This document shows positions 17,574 to 25,666 of a DNA stretch of 64,000 nucleotides, piece by piece. The stretch is from Fulvivirga imtechensis AK7 (lineage in GTDB: Bacteria; Bacteroidota; Bacteroidia; Cytophagales; Cyclobacteriaceae): contig NZ_AMZN01000051.1 of the NCBI RefSeq assembly GCF_000331535.1, forward strand, positions 1 through 64,000, written 5' to 3'. The position numbers and the translations under genes were made by a program. The stretch's first letter is position 1; the number at the start of each line of letters is the position of its first letter. The notes under the pieces are model-generated. The model was not told where the DNA came from and did not search any database. It saw nothing but the letters and a program-made list of their open reading frames with translations.

Positions 17574-18683
17574 ATGAATGAATTTCTTGAAAAGACCTAT
17601 TATAACAATACGGTGCAGGACTACCTGATTGTGATAGGGGGCATATTGGTGGCACTATCCATCATGAGGCTTTTTAAGGGTATTGTCATCACTCGGTTGA
17701 AGAAATGGGCCGCGAGTACAGCCAATCATGTTGATGATTATGTGATCACCACCATCGATAAGTTTATCATACCTGCCGTTTATGCCTGGATAGTGTACTT
17801 TGGGCTGAGTTATCTGACCCTGCATCCCAGGGTTCAGGATATTTTATCTGTTGCAATCACTGTGATGGTAACCTTTTTGGTCATCAGGTTTGTATCATCT
17901 ACCATTTTACAATTACTCCGGCATTACGTCAGAAGACAGGAAAATGGCGAAGAAAAGGTAAAACAGCTTGGCGGTGTTATACTGATCATTAATGTTTTTA
18001 TCTGGGTCATGGGGCTGTTGTTCTTCTTCGATAATATGGGCTACGACATTACAGCCGTTATCGCAGGATTGGGTATCGGTGGTATCGCCATTGCTCTTGC
18101 AGCACAAAATATATTGGGTGATCTGTTCAATTATTTTGTGATCTTCTTCGACCGGCCTTTTGAGGTAGGCGATTTTTTGATCATCGATGATAAACTGGGA
18201 GTAGTTGAATATATCGGGATCAAAACCACCAGAATAAAAAGCCTGTCGGGTGAGCAACTGGTATTTTCCAACAGTGACCTCACCGGATCCAGGATACATA
18301 ACTATAAAAGGATGCAACGGAGGAGGGTGCTTTTTAATATTGGTGTCACTTATCAAACATCATATGAAAATCTAAAAAGGATACCGGGGGTACTCAAGTC
18401 AGCAGTAGAAGACCAGGAAAATGTGGAATTTGATCGGGCTCATTTCAAAGCTTATGGAAATTCCAGCCTGGATTTCGAAATTGTTTATTATGTATTATCC
18501 TCAGATTATAACATATACATGGATATTCAGCAGGCGATAAACTTCCGCATATTCGAAGAATTTAAGAAAATGGATGTTGAGATAGCTTACCCGACAAGAA
18601 CATTGTACTTAATGAATGGGGATGGAGAAAAGATGACAGGTGATGAGGCGATGAATTGGAGCGCACAAAATAGGAATCAATAA
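17574..18683 (+). CDS. MscS-family mechanosensitive channel
   Basis: About 369 residues from the ATG at 17574; a GTG at 17529 is in frame but less likely. Hydrophobic segments near residues 16-32, 55-72, 80-105 and 130-150 lead into the pore-lining helix, visible as AVIAGLGIGGIAIALAAQN, followed by the MscS beta domain (DRPFEVGDFLIIDDKLGVVE). It should release solutes on hypo-osmotic shock from the inner membrane. Its TAA stop lies in the TAATTA target duplication of element copy 3. Confidence 0.9.
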   Translation: MNEFLEKTYYNNTVQDYLIVIGGILVALSIMRLFKGIVITRLKKWAASTANHVDDYVITTIDKFIIPAVYAWIVYFGLSYLTLHPRVQDILSVAITVMVTFLVIRFVSSTILQLLRHYVRRQENGEEKVKQLGGVILIINVFIWVMGLLFFFDNMGYDITAVIAGLGIGGIAIALAAQNILGDLFNYFVIFFDRPFEVGDFLIIDDKLGVVEYIGIKTTRIKSLSGEQLVFSNSDLTGSRIHNYKRMQRRRVLFNIGVTYQTSYENLKRIPGVLKSAVEDQENVEFDRAHFKAYGNSSLDFEIVYYVLSSDYNIYMDIQQAINFRIFEEFKKMDVEIAYPTRTLYLMNGDGEKMTGDEAMNWSAQNRNQ

Positions 18684-18686
18684 TTA

Positions 18687-18830
18687 GTGTTTGTAAGAAA
18701 ACTCTAAGTGGCTTTAAGAAAACGTTCCCGCCAAAGGGCGGGAGGAAGTCCCAAAAAGCGGAGCGTACTGGGGGAAGTGAGCATTTTTGGGGCGAGCGTA
18801 ACGCAGACATTGGCGTTTTCTAAGAGACAC
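18687..18830 (+). mobile_element. 144-bp MITE-like element, copy 3, at a stop codon
   Basis: Begins GTGTTTGTAAGAAAAC and ends GTTTTCTAAGAGACAC, giving imperfect ~16-bp terminal inverted repeats. Flanked by TAATTA at 18681-18686 and 18831-18836; the first includes the stop codon of the MscS gene. Internal hairpin TCCCGCC-AAAG-GGCGGGA. Same length and orientation relative to the upstream gene as copy 1, about 91% identical. Confidence 0.85.
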
Positions 18831-18854
18831 TAATTAGTTCTTTTCTAAACTAAT

Positions 18855-18895
18855 AGCAATCATTGGACCCCGAGGGCTGGTATCCATTGATTGCT
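18855..18895. terminator. Possible hairpin between convergent genes
   Basis: AGCAATCATTGG (18855-18866) and CCATTGATTGCT (18884-18895) form a 12-bp stem with two mismatches, between the MscS gene and the convergent DJ-1/PfpI gene. There is no strong T tract, so termination is only a suggestion. Confidence 0.35.
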
Positions 18896-18900
18896 GGCAT

Positions 18901-19602
18901 TTAGTGGATTTTCGATGGTTGTTTTTCGAGCGTTTCTATAAGCTTCTTTGCTGCCGGCTCCGCTGATGCAGGATTCTCTCCTGTAATTAGCAATCCGTCA
19001 ACCCGTACTTTTGACGTGAAAGGAATGAACGAAGCATCATAATCAGCGCCCAGTTCTTTAAGCCTATCCTGTAATTTGAAAGGTATATTGTCAGCCAAAC
19101 CCACAAGCACTTCTTCCTTATTTGAAAATGCTGTCACTTTTTTGCCTCTGAGTATTTCAGGTTTTAGCTCGGCAGCTCTAACCAATGCTGCCGGACCATG
19201 ACAAACAGCCGCAATGGGTTTCTTCTGACTATAAAAGTCTACAATAAGCTGAGCGCAGCGATCATCAGTAGCCAGGTCCCACATTGGTCCATGACCTCCG
19301 GGAAAAAATAAGGCATCAAAGTCGGCAGCACTAACCTCTGACAGAGAAAATGTACTCTTAAATTTTTGCTGTGCGTCTGCATCGTCATCAAACCTACGAT
19401 TTGATGAAGTAATGTTCTCGGTAAGTTTGCTCCGTGGATCGAGTGGTGGTTCACCTCCCTTTGGGCTCGCCAATACAACTTCATATCCTTTGTCTATAAA
19501 TTCATAATAAGGATCTGTAAATTCGCCCAGCCAAACACCTGTAGTTTTGTCTGTGTTGTTGAGTTCTTTATGCGAGGTAAGTATCATTAATATTCTTCTC
19601 AT
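18901..19602 (-). CDS. DJ-1/PfpI family protein (Hsp31-like)
   Basis: About 233 residues from the ATG at 19602 (MRRILMILTS); the frame stays open to 19656. The nucleophile elbow Cys134-His135 (AAVCHGPA) and conserved Glu27 (WLGEFTDPYYEF) match class I glutamine-amidotransferase-like Hsp31/YDR533C proteins, which act as glyoxalase III or protein deglycase/chaperones. PGGHGPMWDL marks the second loop. The cytoplasmic role is probably protection from reactive carbonyls. Confidence 0.85.
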   Translation of the reverse strand: MRRILMILTSHKELNNTDKTTGVWLGEFTDPYYEFIDKGYEVVLASPKGGEPPLDPRSKLTENITSSNRRFDDDADAQQKFKSTFSLSEVSAADFDALFFPGGHGPMWDLATDDRCAQLIVDFYSQKKPIAAVCHGPAALVRAAELKPEILRGKKVTAFSNKEEVLVGLADNIPFKLQDRLKELGADYDASFIPFTSKVRVDGLLITGENPASAEPAAKKLIETLEKQPSKIH

Positions 19603-19706
19603 AGCTTTGTGTCTTTTGGGTGCTGTGTGCAATTTAAAACACTGGGAGGCATCCAAAGTTTATCGTAAAATGCTAACCCGGTGGTTGTGAACGTGTTTAT
19701 TTTAAA

Positions 19707-20702
19707 ATGGAAGATAGCTCTATGAAAAACGGTGTGCACAAAAGTCGTATTTTGCAGTATGGCATCATTTTGTCCTGGTTGTTGGTCATTGCTAATGGTT
19801 GTATGAAAAAAATAGTTGATTTCGAGCTGGAGTTTATTAAAGAAGGTGATATACCCGGCTTGTCCTCTGCTTCAGGTATTGAAATAGAAGGAGATACCAT
19901 GTATATAGTTGGTGATGATACGCCCTGGTTGTTCCTGTTGAATAACGAAATGGCCATAACAGAGAGAATAAGGATATCTCCTGATGCAGAAACCGTTGAC
20001 GGAAGGATCATTAAGCAAGAAAAAAGAGACTATGAAGCGCTTACTTTTGCTTCCCTGAACGGGAATCGTGAACTGTTTGCTTTTGGCTCAGGATCGTTAC
20101 CGGAGAAGCGTGATTTTATGTACAGATGGCCGGGAGCGGGCGCAGGTAGAGAGTATGACTTACACAATTTATATGAACGCCTCCGGCAGATTTTACATGA
20201 TAAGGGTGCTGAGATGAACCTTGAGGCTGCTGCGTTTTGGAATAATCAACTATTGCTTTTCAATCGGGGAGGTAATATCCTTTTTTTGTTTGACTCTTAT
20301 GAGCTGTACCAATACTTGGAAGACGGTAAAAATATTCCGAATCCTGAAGTTCGCCAATACAAGCTACCCGAAATCAACGGTATTGAAGCAGGATTTTCAG
20401 GCGCTCAATTACTGGCTGGTACTGATCTGGTTGTATTTACCGCTACCATTGAGGATACGGAAGACTGGTATCAGGATGGGGAGATCCTGGGCAGTTTCAT
20501 CGGCATTCTTGATCTGAATGACCAGCAGAGCAAAGAGTTGGTGTGTAAACAGGTTATGAAAGGCGATAAGCCATACCCTGGCAAATTGGAGTCAATTGTG
20601 ATTAAAGAGGAAAAGGGTGATCAATTGACTGCCGTGGTTGTGCGAGATAATGATGATGGCACTTCGTCTTTTGTGGAGATGAGGCTCTTTTTTAAAAGGT
20701 AG
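19707..20702 (+). CDS. Putative lipoprotein with beta-propeller-like fold (DUF6929-like)
   Basis: About 331 residues; the second ATG at 19722 (MKNGVHKSR) is an equal start candidate. A hydrophobic segment ends in a possible lipobox VIANGC. The mature part has repeated short beta motifs (GLSSASGIEIEGDTMYIVGD, RDYEALTF, SIVIKEEKGDQL) typical of propeller or esterase-like phytase-like folds; I tentatively relate it to DUF6929. No catalytic residue can be assigned. A hairpin follows the stop. Confidence 0.6.
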   Translation: MEDSSMKNGVHKSRILQYGIILSWLLVIANGCMKKIVDFELEFIKEGDIPGLSSASGIEIEGDTMYIVGDDTPWLFLLNNEMAITERIRISPDAETVDGRIIKQEKRDYEALTFASLNGNRELFAFGSGSLPEKRDFMYRWPGAGAGREYDLHNLYERLRQILHDKGAEMNLEAAAFWNNQLLLFNRGGNILFLFDSYELYQYLEDGKNIPNPEVRQYKLPEINGIEAGFSGAQLLAGTDLVVFTATIEDTEDWYQDGEILGSFIGILDLNDQQSKELVCKQVMKGDKPYPGKLESIVIKEEKGDQLTAVVVRDNDDGTSSFVEMRLFFKR

Positions 20703-20731
20703 GTGATGTCACTCTCCTTAAGCGACATCAC
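20703..20731. terminator. Hairpin between convergent genes
   Basis: GTGATGTC (20703-20710), 13-nt loop, GACATCAC (20724-20731): a perfect 8-bp stem starting directly at the stop codon of the gene to the left. The T tract is weak on both sides, so it may be a bidirectional terminator. Confidence 0.5.
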
Positions 20732-20743
20732 TTCCTGATGCTG

Positions 20744-21346
20744 TTAACTATACTGCATCAGTCTGTTATCCATACCTCCACTTTTATAGAGTAGTTTTAC
20801 ATTGTCCAGCACTTCGGGTGGCATAATCTCCATGCTTTTAAATATTTCATGGGCAAATTCAACCATAGCTGCACCGTTGGCTGTAATGATACCATTGTCC
20901 GTTGTTGCGGGTTCTTTTTGGTATAGTGAAGCCCCCTGGTATGACGGACAGAACTGCCTGATGTATTCGGAATCGTTGTTTGAAGTATGCTTTGATGCAT
21001 TCAGCAGGCCCATTTCTGCCAATAAGATAGTGGCTCCACAAATCGCAGCAACCTTCCTCTTTTTTTGTTGAAATTCAGTTACTAGTGGAATTATTTCCCT
21101 GTTTTTGCCTTCTTCCCATGCCGCTCCTCCGGGAATGATGAGCAACTCATAATCATCAACATTCACTTCATCAGCATTTAGATCCGGGAGTATCTTAAGG
21201 CCTCCATTTGAAATGATGGGTTCTCTGTTGATACCAAATGAGTTAACCTCAAAACCTCCGTATTGCCTAAGGCCTGCAATGGCAAGGGCGGGTTCCCAGT
21301 CGGCATAGCCGTCAAATAAAAATATGGCACATTTTCGTTTCGTCAT
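20744..21346 (-). CDS. DJ-1/PfpI family protein
   Basis: 200 residues, shorter than the Hsp31-like protein nearby and only distantly similar. Motifs are FLFDGYADWE (Glu18), LLIIPGGAAWEEG and the nucleophile Cys103 in AAICGATILLAE. Resembles type 1 glutamine-amidotransferase-like proteins of the YoaZ/YdeA kind. Substrate unknown. Monocistronic. Confidence 0.82.
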   Translation of the reverse strand: MTKRKCAIFLFDGYADWEPALAIAGLRQYGGFEVNSFGINREPIISNGGLKILPDLNADEVNVDDYELLIIPGGAAWEEGKNREIIPLVTEFQQKKRKVAAICGATILLAEMGLLNASKHTSNNDSEYIRQFCPSYQGASLYQKEPATTDNGIITANGAAMVEFAHEIFKSMEIMPPEVLDNVKLLYKSGGMDNRLMQYS

Positions 21347-21508
21347 GATGTATGCATTAAGTTGATATATTTTCTAACATGATATAAAATTAGATGATGG
21401 GATTGACAACGTTATGTCAGTAGGGTCCGATTATTTTTCTTTTTATCCACTGTCTTTAAAAAAACAGTTTAATCAGCAGGGTGTTATATGCTTATAATGG
21501 GTTGAGCT

Positions 21509-22654
21509 ATGGATGAATTAGATAATCAGTCGATCACAAGGAGTTCAGGAGCTGGAAATACGGATAAGCCGGTGGTGCTTGTCACGGGTAGCAGCGGATT
21601 AATCGGTACAAAAATCATTAAAAAACTGGCCCGAAATTACAGGATCATTGGTTTGGACAGAGTTGGAAACCCTTACCCACCTGTTGAGGCTGAATGTGTT
21701 TCATTTGACATCACCTCCGAAGACAGTATCAGAATGGCTATGGAGCGCGTTCGTTATGGCTATGGTAGTAAAATAGCTTCTGTAATTCACCTTGCTGCGT
21801 ATTACGACTTTAGCGGTAAGCCCAGCCCTATGTACGAAGAAGTAACAGTAAAGGGTACAGAGAAATTTTTACACGAGCTTCAGAATTTTGAAGTAGAGCA
21901 GTTTATCTTTTCAAGCACTAATCTGATATACAAGCCCACTGTTCCCGGTCAGAAGATCAACGAAGATTGCCCGATAGAACCACATTGGGATTATCCTGAG
22001 TCAAAGGTTGATACGGAGAATTTAATCCGTCATAACCGGGGTAAAATTAAAGCCGTCCTGCTTCGGCTGGCGGGTGTCTATGACGACTACTGCCATTCCT
22101 TACCCATTTCACACCAAATACAGAGGATCTATGAGAAGCAGTTTACCAGCCATTTTTATTCTGGTGATGTTACCCACGGCAATGTGTTTTTGCATATGGA
22201 TGACCTGTTGGTCGCATTGGAGAAAACTGTAAAAAAAAGAGCATCACTGCCCGATGAGGTGGCTATAAATATTGGTGAGCCGGAGACCCCTAGCTATGAA
22301 GATCTGCAGATGCAGATCGGATTACTGCTACATGGTGAAGAGTGGGAGACCTACAAGGTGCCCGAATCATTGGCAAAAATAGGATCGTGGGGAATGAATC
22401 TGTTTAAAGATTCATTTATAAAACCGTGGATGATAGACCGTGCTGATGATCATTATGAATTCGATGTTTCCCGTGCAAAGGATTTACTTGGATGGGCGCC
22501 CGAAAGGAGGCTGCCGGACACCATCCCGGTAATGATAGGAAAGCTGAAGAAAGATCCGGTGAAGTGGTACAAAGAAAATAGGCTTGAGCTACCCGCTAGT
22601 CTGGAAAAGCAGGAAAAGAGAAAAAAAACAGATCAAAAGGAACATGCAACTTAA
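21509..22654 (+). CDS. NAD-dependent epimerase/dehydratase family (extended SDR)
   Basis: 381 residues. The cofactor motif TGSSGLIG is at 27-34; the catalytic Ser is in FSSTNLIY and the YPESK motif provides Tyr and Lys. The C-terminal ~50 residues are rich in Lys and Glu. The extended SDR fold acts on nucleotide sugars or similar; the HLAAYYDFSGKP segment is not that of a recognised specificity. The next gene (small membrane protein) begins 9 bp later, suggesting an operon. Confidence 0.8.
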   Translation: MDELDNQSITRSSGAGNTDKPVVLVTGSSGLIGTKIIKKLARNYRIIGLDRVGNPYPPVEAECVSFDITSEDSIRMAMERVRYGYGSKIASVIHLAAYYDFSGKPSPMYEEVTVKGTEKFLHELQNFEVEQFIFSSTNLIYKPTVPGQKINEDCPIEPHWDYPESKVDTENLIRHNRGKIKAVLLRLAGVYDDYCHSLPISHQIQRIYEKQFTSHFYSGDVTHGNVFLHMDDLLVALEKTVKKRASLPDEVAINIGEPETPSYEDLQMQIGLLLHGEEWETYKVPESLAKIGSWGMNLFKDSFIKPWMIDRADDHYEFDVSRAKDLLGWAPERRLPDTIPVMIGKLKKDPVKWYKENRLELPASLEKQEKRKKTDQKEHAT

Positions 22655-22663
22655 AGTAAAAAT

Positions 22664-23176
22664 ATGTCAGGTGTAAGTAACGCAGTTGGAAGAGTTGGTA
22701 GTGCCATAGGTAAGGGGCTGATAGCAGGGATAGCAGGTACGGTTGCAATAACTATTGCCCAAATGATAGAAATGAAAATATCGGGCCGTGAGCCGAGTAA
22801 TGCACCTGTAGAGGTAGGTGGCAAAGTATTGGGCGTTAAGCCCCGGGGAGCAGATAGAAAGAAAAAAGGTGAAAAGAAGTCGGACAAGGAAGCGAACCAG
22901 GAGAGATTTGGCCAGTTGATGCATTGGGGCTATGGCACCGGCTGGGGTGTTTGCAGAGGGTTGCTTTCATTGGTTAATATCAAGGGACCTGCAGCCAGCG
23001 TTATCCATTTTGGTGCTGTTTGGGGCACCGAATTGGTGATGATCCCCAATATGACCAAGTCACCCCCTGCTACGGAATGGGGAGCCAAAGCATTAAGCAA
23101 AGACGCACTTTTGCACCTTGTATATGCGGTAGCTGCCGGAGCAGCATTCGATGCAATTAGCAACGGCAAAGAGTAG
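22664..23176 (+). CDS. Membrane protein, YagU/DUF1440-like
   Basis: 170 residues. A glycine-rich helix (GKGLIAGIAGTVAITIAQMIEMK) is followed by a charged loop (RKKKGEKKSDKE) and further hydrophobic segments (GYGTGWGVCRGLL, HFGAVWGTELVMIP, HLVYAVAAGAAFDAI). This layout resembles the YagU/DUF1440 inner-membrane proteins. Co-directional and 9 bp after the SDR gene. Function unknown. Confidence 0.6.
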   Translation: MSGVSNAVGRVGSAIGKGLIAGIAGTVAITIAQMIEMKISGREPSNAPVEVGGKVLGVKPRGADRKKKGEKKSDKEANQERFGQLMHWGYGTGWGVCRGLLSLVNIKGPAASVIHFGAVWGTELVMIPNMTKSPPATEWGAKALSKDALLHLVYAVAAGAAFDAISNGKE

Positions 23177-23206
23177 GATTGACAAATGGATGAAGGCCAG
23201 GTATAT

Positions 23207-23371
23207 TTAACCTTCATCTCTCCTTTTACTCCTTTGGGCCGCATCCATAGCTACTCCAATACCGATTCCCACGGCTACACCTATGGCTGTGCTGTCGAAA
23301 GCAGCTCCAAGTGCCAGCCCCAAAGCCGCACCTATGGCAATCCAAAAACCTCGTGGCGTTTTCTTCTTCAT
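23207..23371 (-). CDS. 54-residue glycine-zipper membrane protein
   Basis: A short gene on the minus strand, from the ATG at 23371 to the TAA at 23207-23209. The product starts MKKKTPRGFWIAIGAALGLA and continues with small-residue-rich repeats (LGAAFDSTAIG, VAVGIGIGVAMDAA) ending RSKRRDEG. Positive N terminus, alternating Gly/Ala helices and a basic tail mark a glycine-zipper membrane peptide. It converges on the YagU-like gene. Codon pattern and sharp topology argue for a real gene despite its size. Confidence 0.65.
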   Translation of the reverse strand: MKKKTPRGFWIAIGAALGLALGAAFDSTAIGVAVGIGIGVAMDAAQRSKRRDEG

Positions 23372-23515
23372 TTGCTAAGGTCTTGGTTGTATCAAATATC
23401 ACCATTGTATTTCAAAACATCCAGTTCGGGGTAATTTTTTATAGTGATTACAACCGATCAAGCGCTGTTGGTGTCTTAAAGTTACAAGCTAATAACTAAC
23501 CATTTTATAACAAAG

Positions 23516-24466
23516 ATGAAGAGTAAAAGAACAGTGTATCGGCTGCTATACATGATGTTGGCAGTCATGCTTCTTGGCGCCTGTGAACTGGAGAAATCTG
23601 AATTTGAGAAGCGAAGAGAACGTGAAGAGGCTGAGATTAAGGATTATTTAAAGGAGCATAATATAAGCGCCATCAGGGATCCAAGCGGGATTTACTATCT
23701 GCCATTGAAGGAAAATCCTCAAGGCAAATCTGTAAGTACCAATGATGTGATCTCAATATACTATACCATGCGTACGTTGGAAGGTAAACTGGTAGGGCAA
23801 ACTACTGACTCTTTGGCCCCGGTTGTGTTTGGCCATAACTTTAAGAGCCTGATACCTTTAGGGCTGGATTATGGAATACACCTGATGAATAAAGGTGAAA
23901 AATATCGGTTTTTTATCCCCTCTACAATGGCTTATGGCGATTATGGCGACTCCGACTTCTTTGAGCCAGGTTCAATATTCATCATTGATGTGGAACTGGT
24001 TGAAATTCAGACGGAATCGCAGATCAACGAACTTGAAATGGCTGCTATTGAGAATTATATAGACACAGCAGCACTGGAAAATGTGCAGGCCTTTTCGTCC
24101 GGGTTGAGGTATAAGCAATTGGAAGAAGGAGCAGGGGTAAAACCTTTGGAACACAGCAGGGTTACGTTCCACTTCGCTCGCAGGTACCTGAACGGTACGC
24201 TTATTGAGAAAACGAATACAGGAAACCCCGTGAGCGTTCAATTGAGCAGCGGGGTAGTTCCGGGTCTTAAGGAGGGTTTGCTTCAGATGAAGAAGGGAGG
24301 TAAGGCCCTCCTGATCATGCCTTCAAAAATTGCCTTTGGAGAAAGTATTCAGGTACTGCCTACAACCATTAGGGAAGAATTGATCAAAGACCATATTATT
24401 GTTACCAAAGCACAGCCGTACTCTCCGCTGATCTATGAGGTAGCGTTGGTAGATGTGGGAAATTAA
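23516..24466 (+). CDS. Double-FKBP peptidyl-prolyl isomerase lipoprotein
   Basis: 316 residues. Signal peptide with lipobox LLGAC, a charged helix (residues 27-50), then two FKBP-type domains. The first (about 58-160) has GLDYGIHLMNKGEKYRFFIP and STMAYGDYGD. The second (about 195-313) has GVVPGLKEGLLQMKKGGKALLIMPS and KIAFGE. It probably catalyses cis-trans prolyl isomerisation of envelope proteins, like gliding-associated GldI-type lipoproteins of Bacteroidota. A strong terminator follows. Confidence 0.85.
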   Translation: MKSKRTVYRLLYMMLAVMLLGACELEKSEFEKRREREEAEIKDYLKEHNISAIRDPSGIYYLPLKENPQGKSVSTNDVISIYYTMRTLEGKLVGQTTDSLAPVVFGHNFKSLIPLGLDYGIHLMNKGEKYRFFIPSTMAYGDYGDSDFFEPGSIFIIDVELVEIQTESQINELEMAAIENYIDTAALENVQAFSSGLRYKQLEEGAGVKPLEHSRVTFHFARRYLNGTLIEKTNTGNPVSVQLSSGVVPGLKEGLLQMKKGGKALLIMPSKIAFGESIQVLPTTIREELIKDHIIVTKAQPYSPLIYEVALVDVGN

Positions 24467-24490
24467 TACGTGAATAAAATAGGTTTAGGT

Positions 24491-24522
24491 TGCCTGCTGT
24501 TGAAAAACGGCAGGCATTTTTT
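24491..24522 (+). terminator. Intrinsic terminator
   Basis: TGCCTGCTGTT (24491-24501), loop GAAA, AACGGCAGGCA (24506-24516), then TTTTTT. An 11-bp stem with one G-T pair, 25 bp after the FKBP lipoprotein gene. Confidence 0.9.
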
Positions 24523-24602
24523 ATTACATTTTTCCTGATCCGTTGTTAAGAACTTAAGGGAAAGCTTAGTTTTCCATTTTGAACATTAAAGTAAATAAAA
24601 TT

Positions 24603-25094
24603 ATGGCGGAGAAAGGAATAAATAATAAAGTAACAAAATCTGTTACCATTAATATTGACAGAGAGGAGGCTTTTGATATTTTCATTACGCACTTCTCTGT
24701 GTGGTGGCCCTCAGCTTATACCTGGAGCGGGGATGTGCTGAAGGAGATCGTTATAGAGCCGAAAGTGGACGGCCGTTGCTATGAGCGCGGACCTTTTGAC
24801 TTTTCATGTGACTGGGGTAGGGTGCTTAGCTTCGACCCACCGGGATCATTAGCTTTTACATGGCAGATCAGTCCCTCTCGAGAGCCGGTACCTGATCCAT
24901 CAAAAGCCAGTGAGGTGGAGGTATCATTTGTGTCTGATAATGCAGCCAGTACTCAATTGGTTCTGGAACATCGTGCCTTTCACAAACATGGTGAAGGCTG
25001 GGAAAGCTATCTTGAAGCTATGGATTCAAAGCAGGGATGGCAATGGGTACTCGAGCAATATCAGGAATACGTTGTAAACATGCGAAGGAATTGA
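24603..25094 (+). CDS. SRPBCC / AHSA1-like protein
   Basis: About 163 residues from the ATG at 24603 (MAEKGINNKV; an in-frame ATG also occurs at 24579). A START-like helix-grip fold is suggested by TKSVTINIDREEAFDIFITHF, the middle FSCDWGRVLSFDPP and LAFTWQIS, and the C-terminal helix. Members bind hydrophobic ligands or regulate Hsp90-type chaperones. No ligand is predictable. Confidence 0.75.
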   Translation: MAEKGINNKVTKSVTINIDREEAFDIFITHFSVWWPSAYTWSGDVLKEIVIEPKVDGRCYERGPFDFSCDWGRVLSFDPPGSLAFTWQISPSREPVPDPSKASEVEVSFVSDNAASTQLVLEHRAFHKHGEGWESYLEAMDSKQGWQWVLEQYQEYVVNMRRN

Positions 25095-25221
25095 GAATTG
25101 TAACGCTGAGTACATGGTATACACAATCCATTAATGGAATGTTATGATTTTTATATGGCATGTGGTATCTTAGAAAGTTTAGAAAATGAGGCATTTTGTT
25201 ATAAAATTTGGATGGCGTTAA

Positions 25222-25635
25222 TTGAAATCTGATATGGATATGGAATTAATGAATGAACCTTATGCTAAGGTTTTGTATGACAGAGAAAGACAGATAGGGA
25301 AAATAATTTGGTCGGGGAATCCCACAACAGAACAATATAAAAAGCCTTTTGAAATATTGCTCGATTGGGCATCAAAGGGCCATCCCGTGCCTCGTTTCCT
25401 TTCGGATACACGTGATCAGGGAGTGGTGTCACCGGAAAACCGTAAATGGTTCGAGAAGGAGATGGTTCCTGCGGCCATGGCAGCCGGCTTAAGAAGGTCG
25501 GCTGCCATTACAGGCGGCAATGTTTTTAAACGATATTATTTAAATATGATCCTTTCGGCAGTTAATAAATTCAACATGCCCTTTAAGATCTTCCCGGACG
25601 AGGAGAGCGCAGTTAAGTTTTTAATGGATGGATGA
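25222..25635 (+). CDS. Hypothetical protein, STAS/SpoIIAA-like
   Basis: 137 residues, soluble. The opening Y-A-K-V-L-Y-D-R-E-R-Q-I-G-K-I-I-W strand, central FLSDTRDQGVV and C-terminal FKIFPDEESAVKFL have the spacing of STAS-like alpha/beta proteins that sense light, stress or phosphorelays in Bacteroidota. The assignment is by overall pattern only. Separate start methionines exist at 25222, 25231-25237 and later. Confidence 0.5.
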   Translation: MKSDMDMELMNEPYAKVLYDRERQIGKIIWSGNPTTEQYKKPFEILLDWASKGHPVPRFLSDTRDQGVVSPENRKWFEKEMVPAAMAAGLRRSAAITGGNVFKRYYLNMILSAVNKFNMPFKIFPDEESAVKFLMDG

Positions 25636-25666
25636 TATCTGGCGCTGCCGATAGGAATAACCGGGG

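Noticed and set aside
2430-18830. The 144-bp repeat as a plain terminator or REP sequence
   Set aside because: Perfect, copy-specific 6-bp flanking duplications at each insertion indicate transposition; a separate terminator exists for copy 1.
18901-21346. Tandem duplication of DJ-1/PfpI genes
   Set aside because: The two proteins belong to different subfamilies with different length and active-site context.
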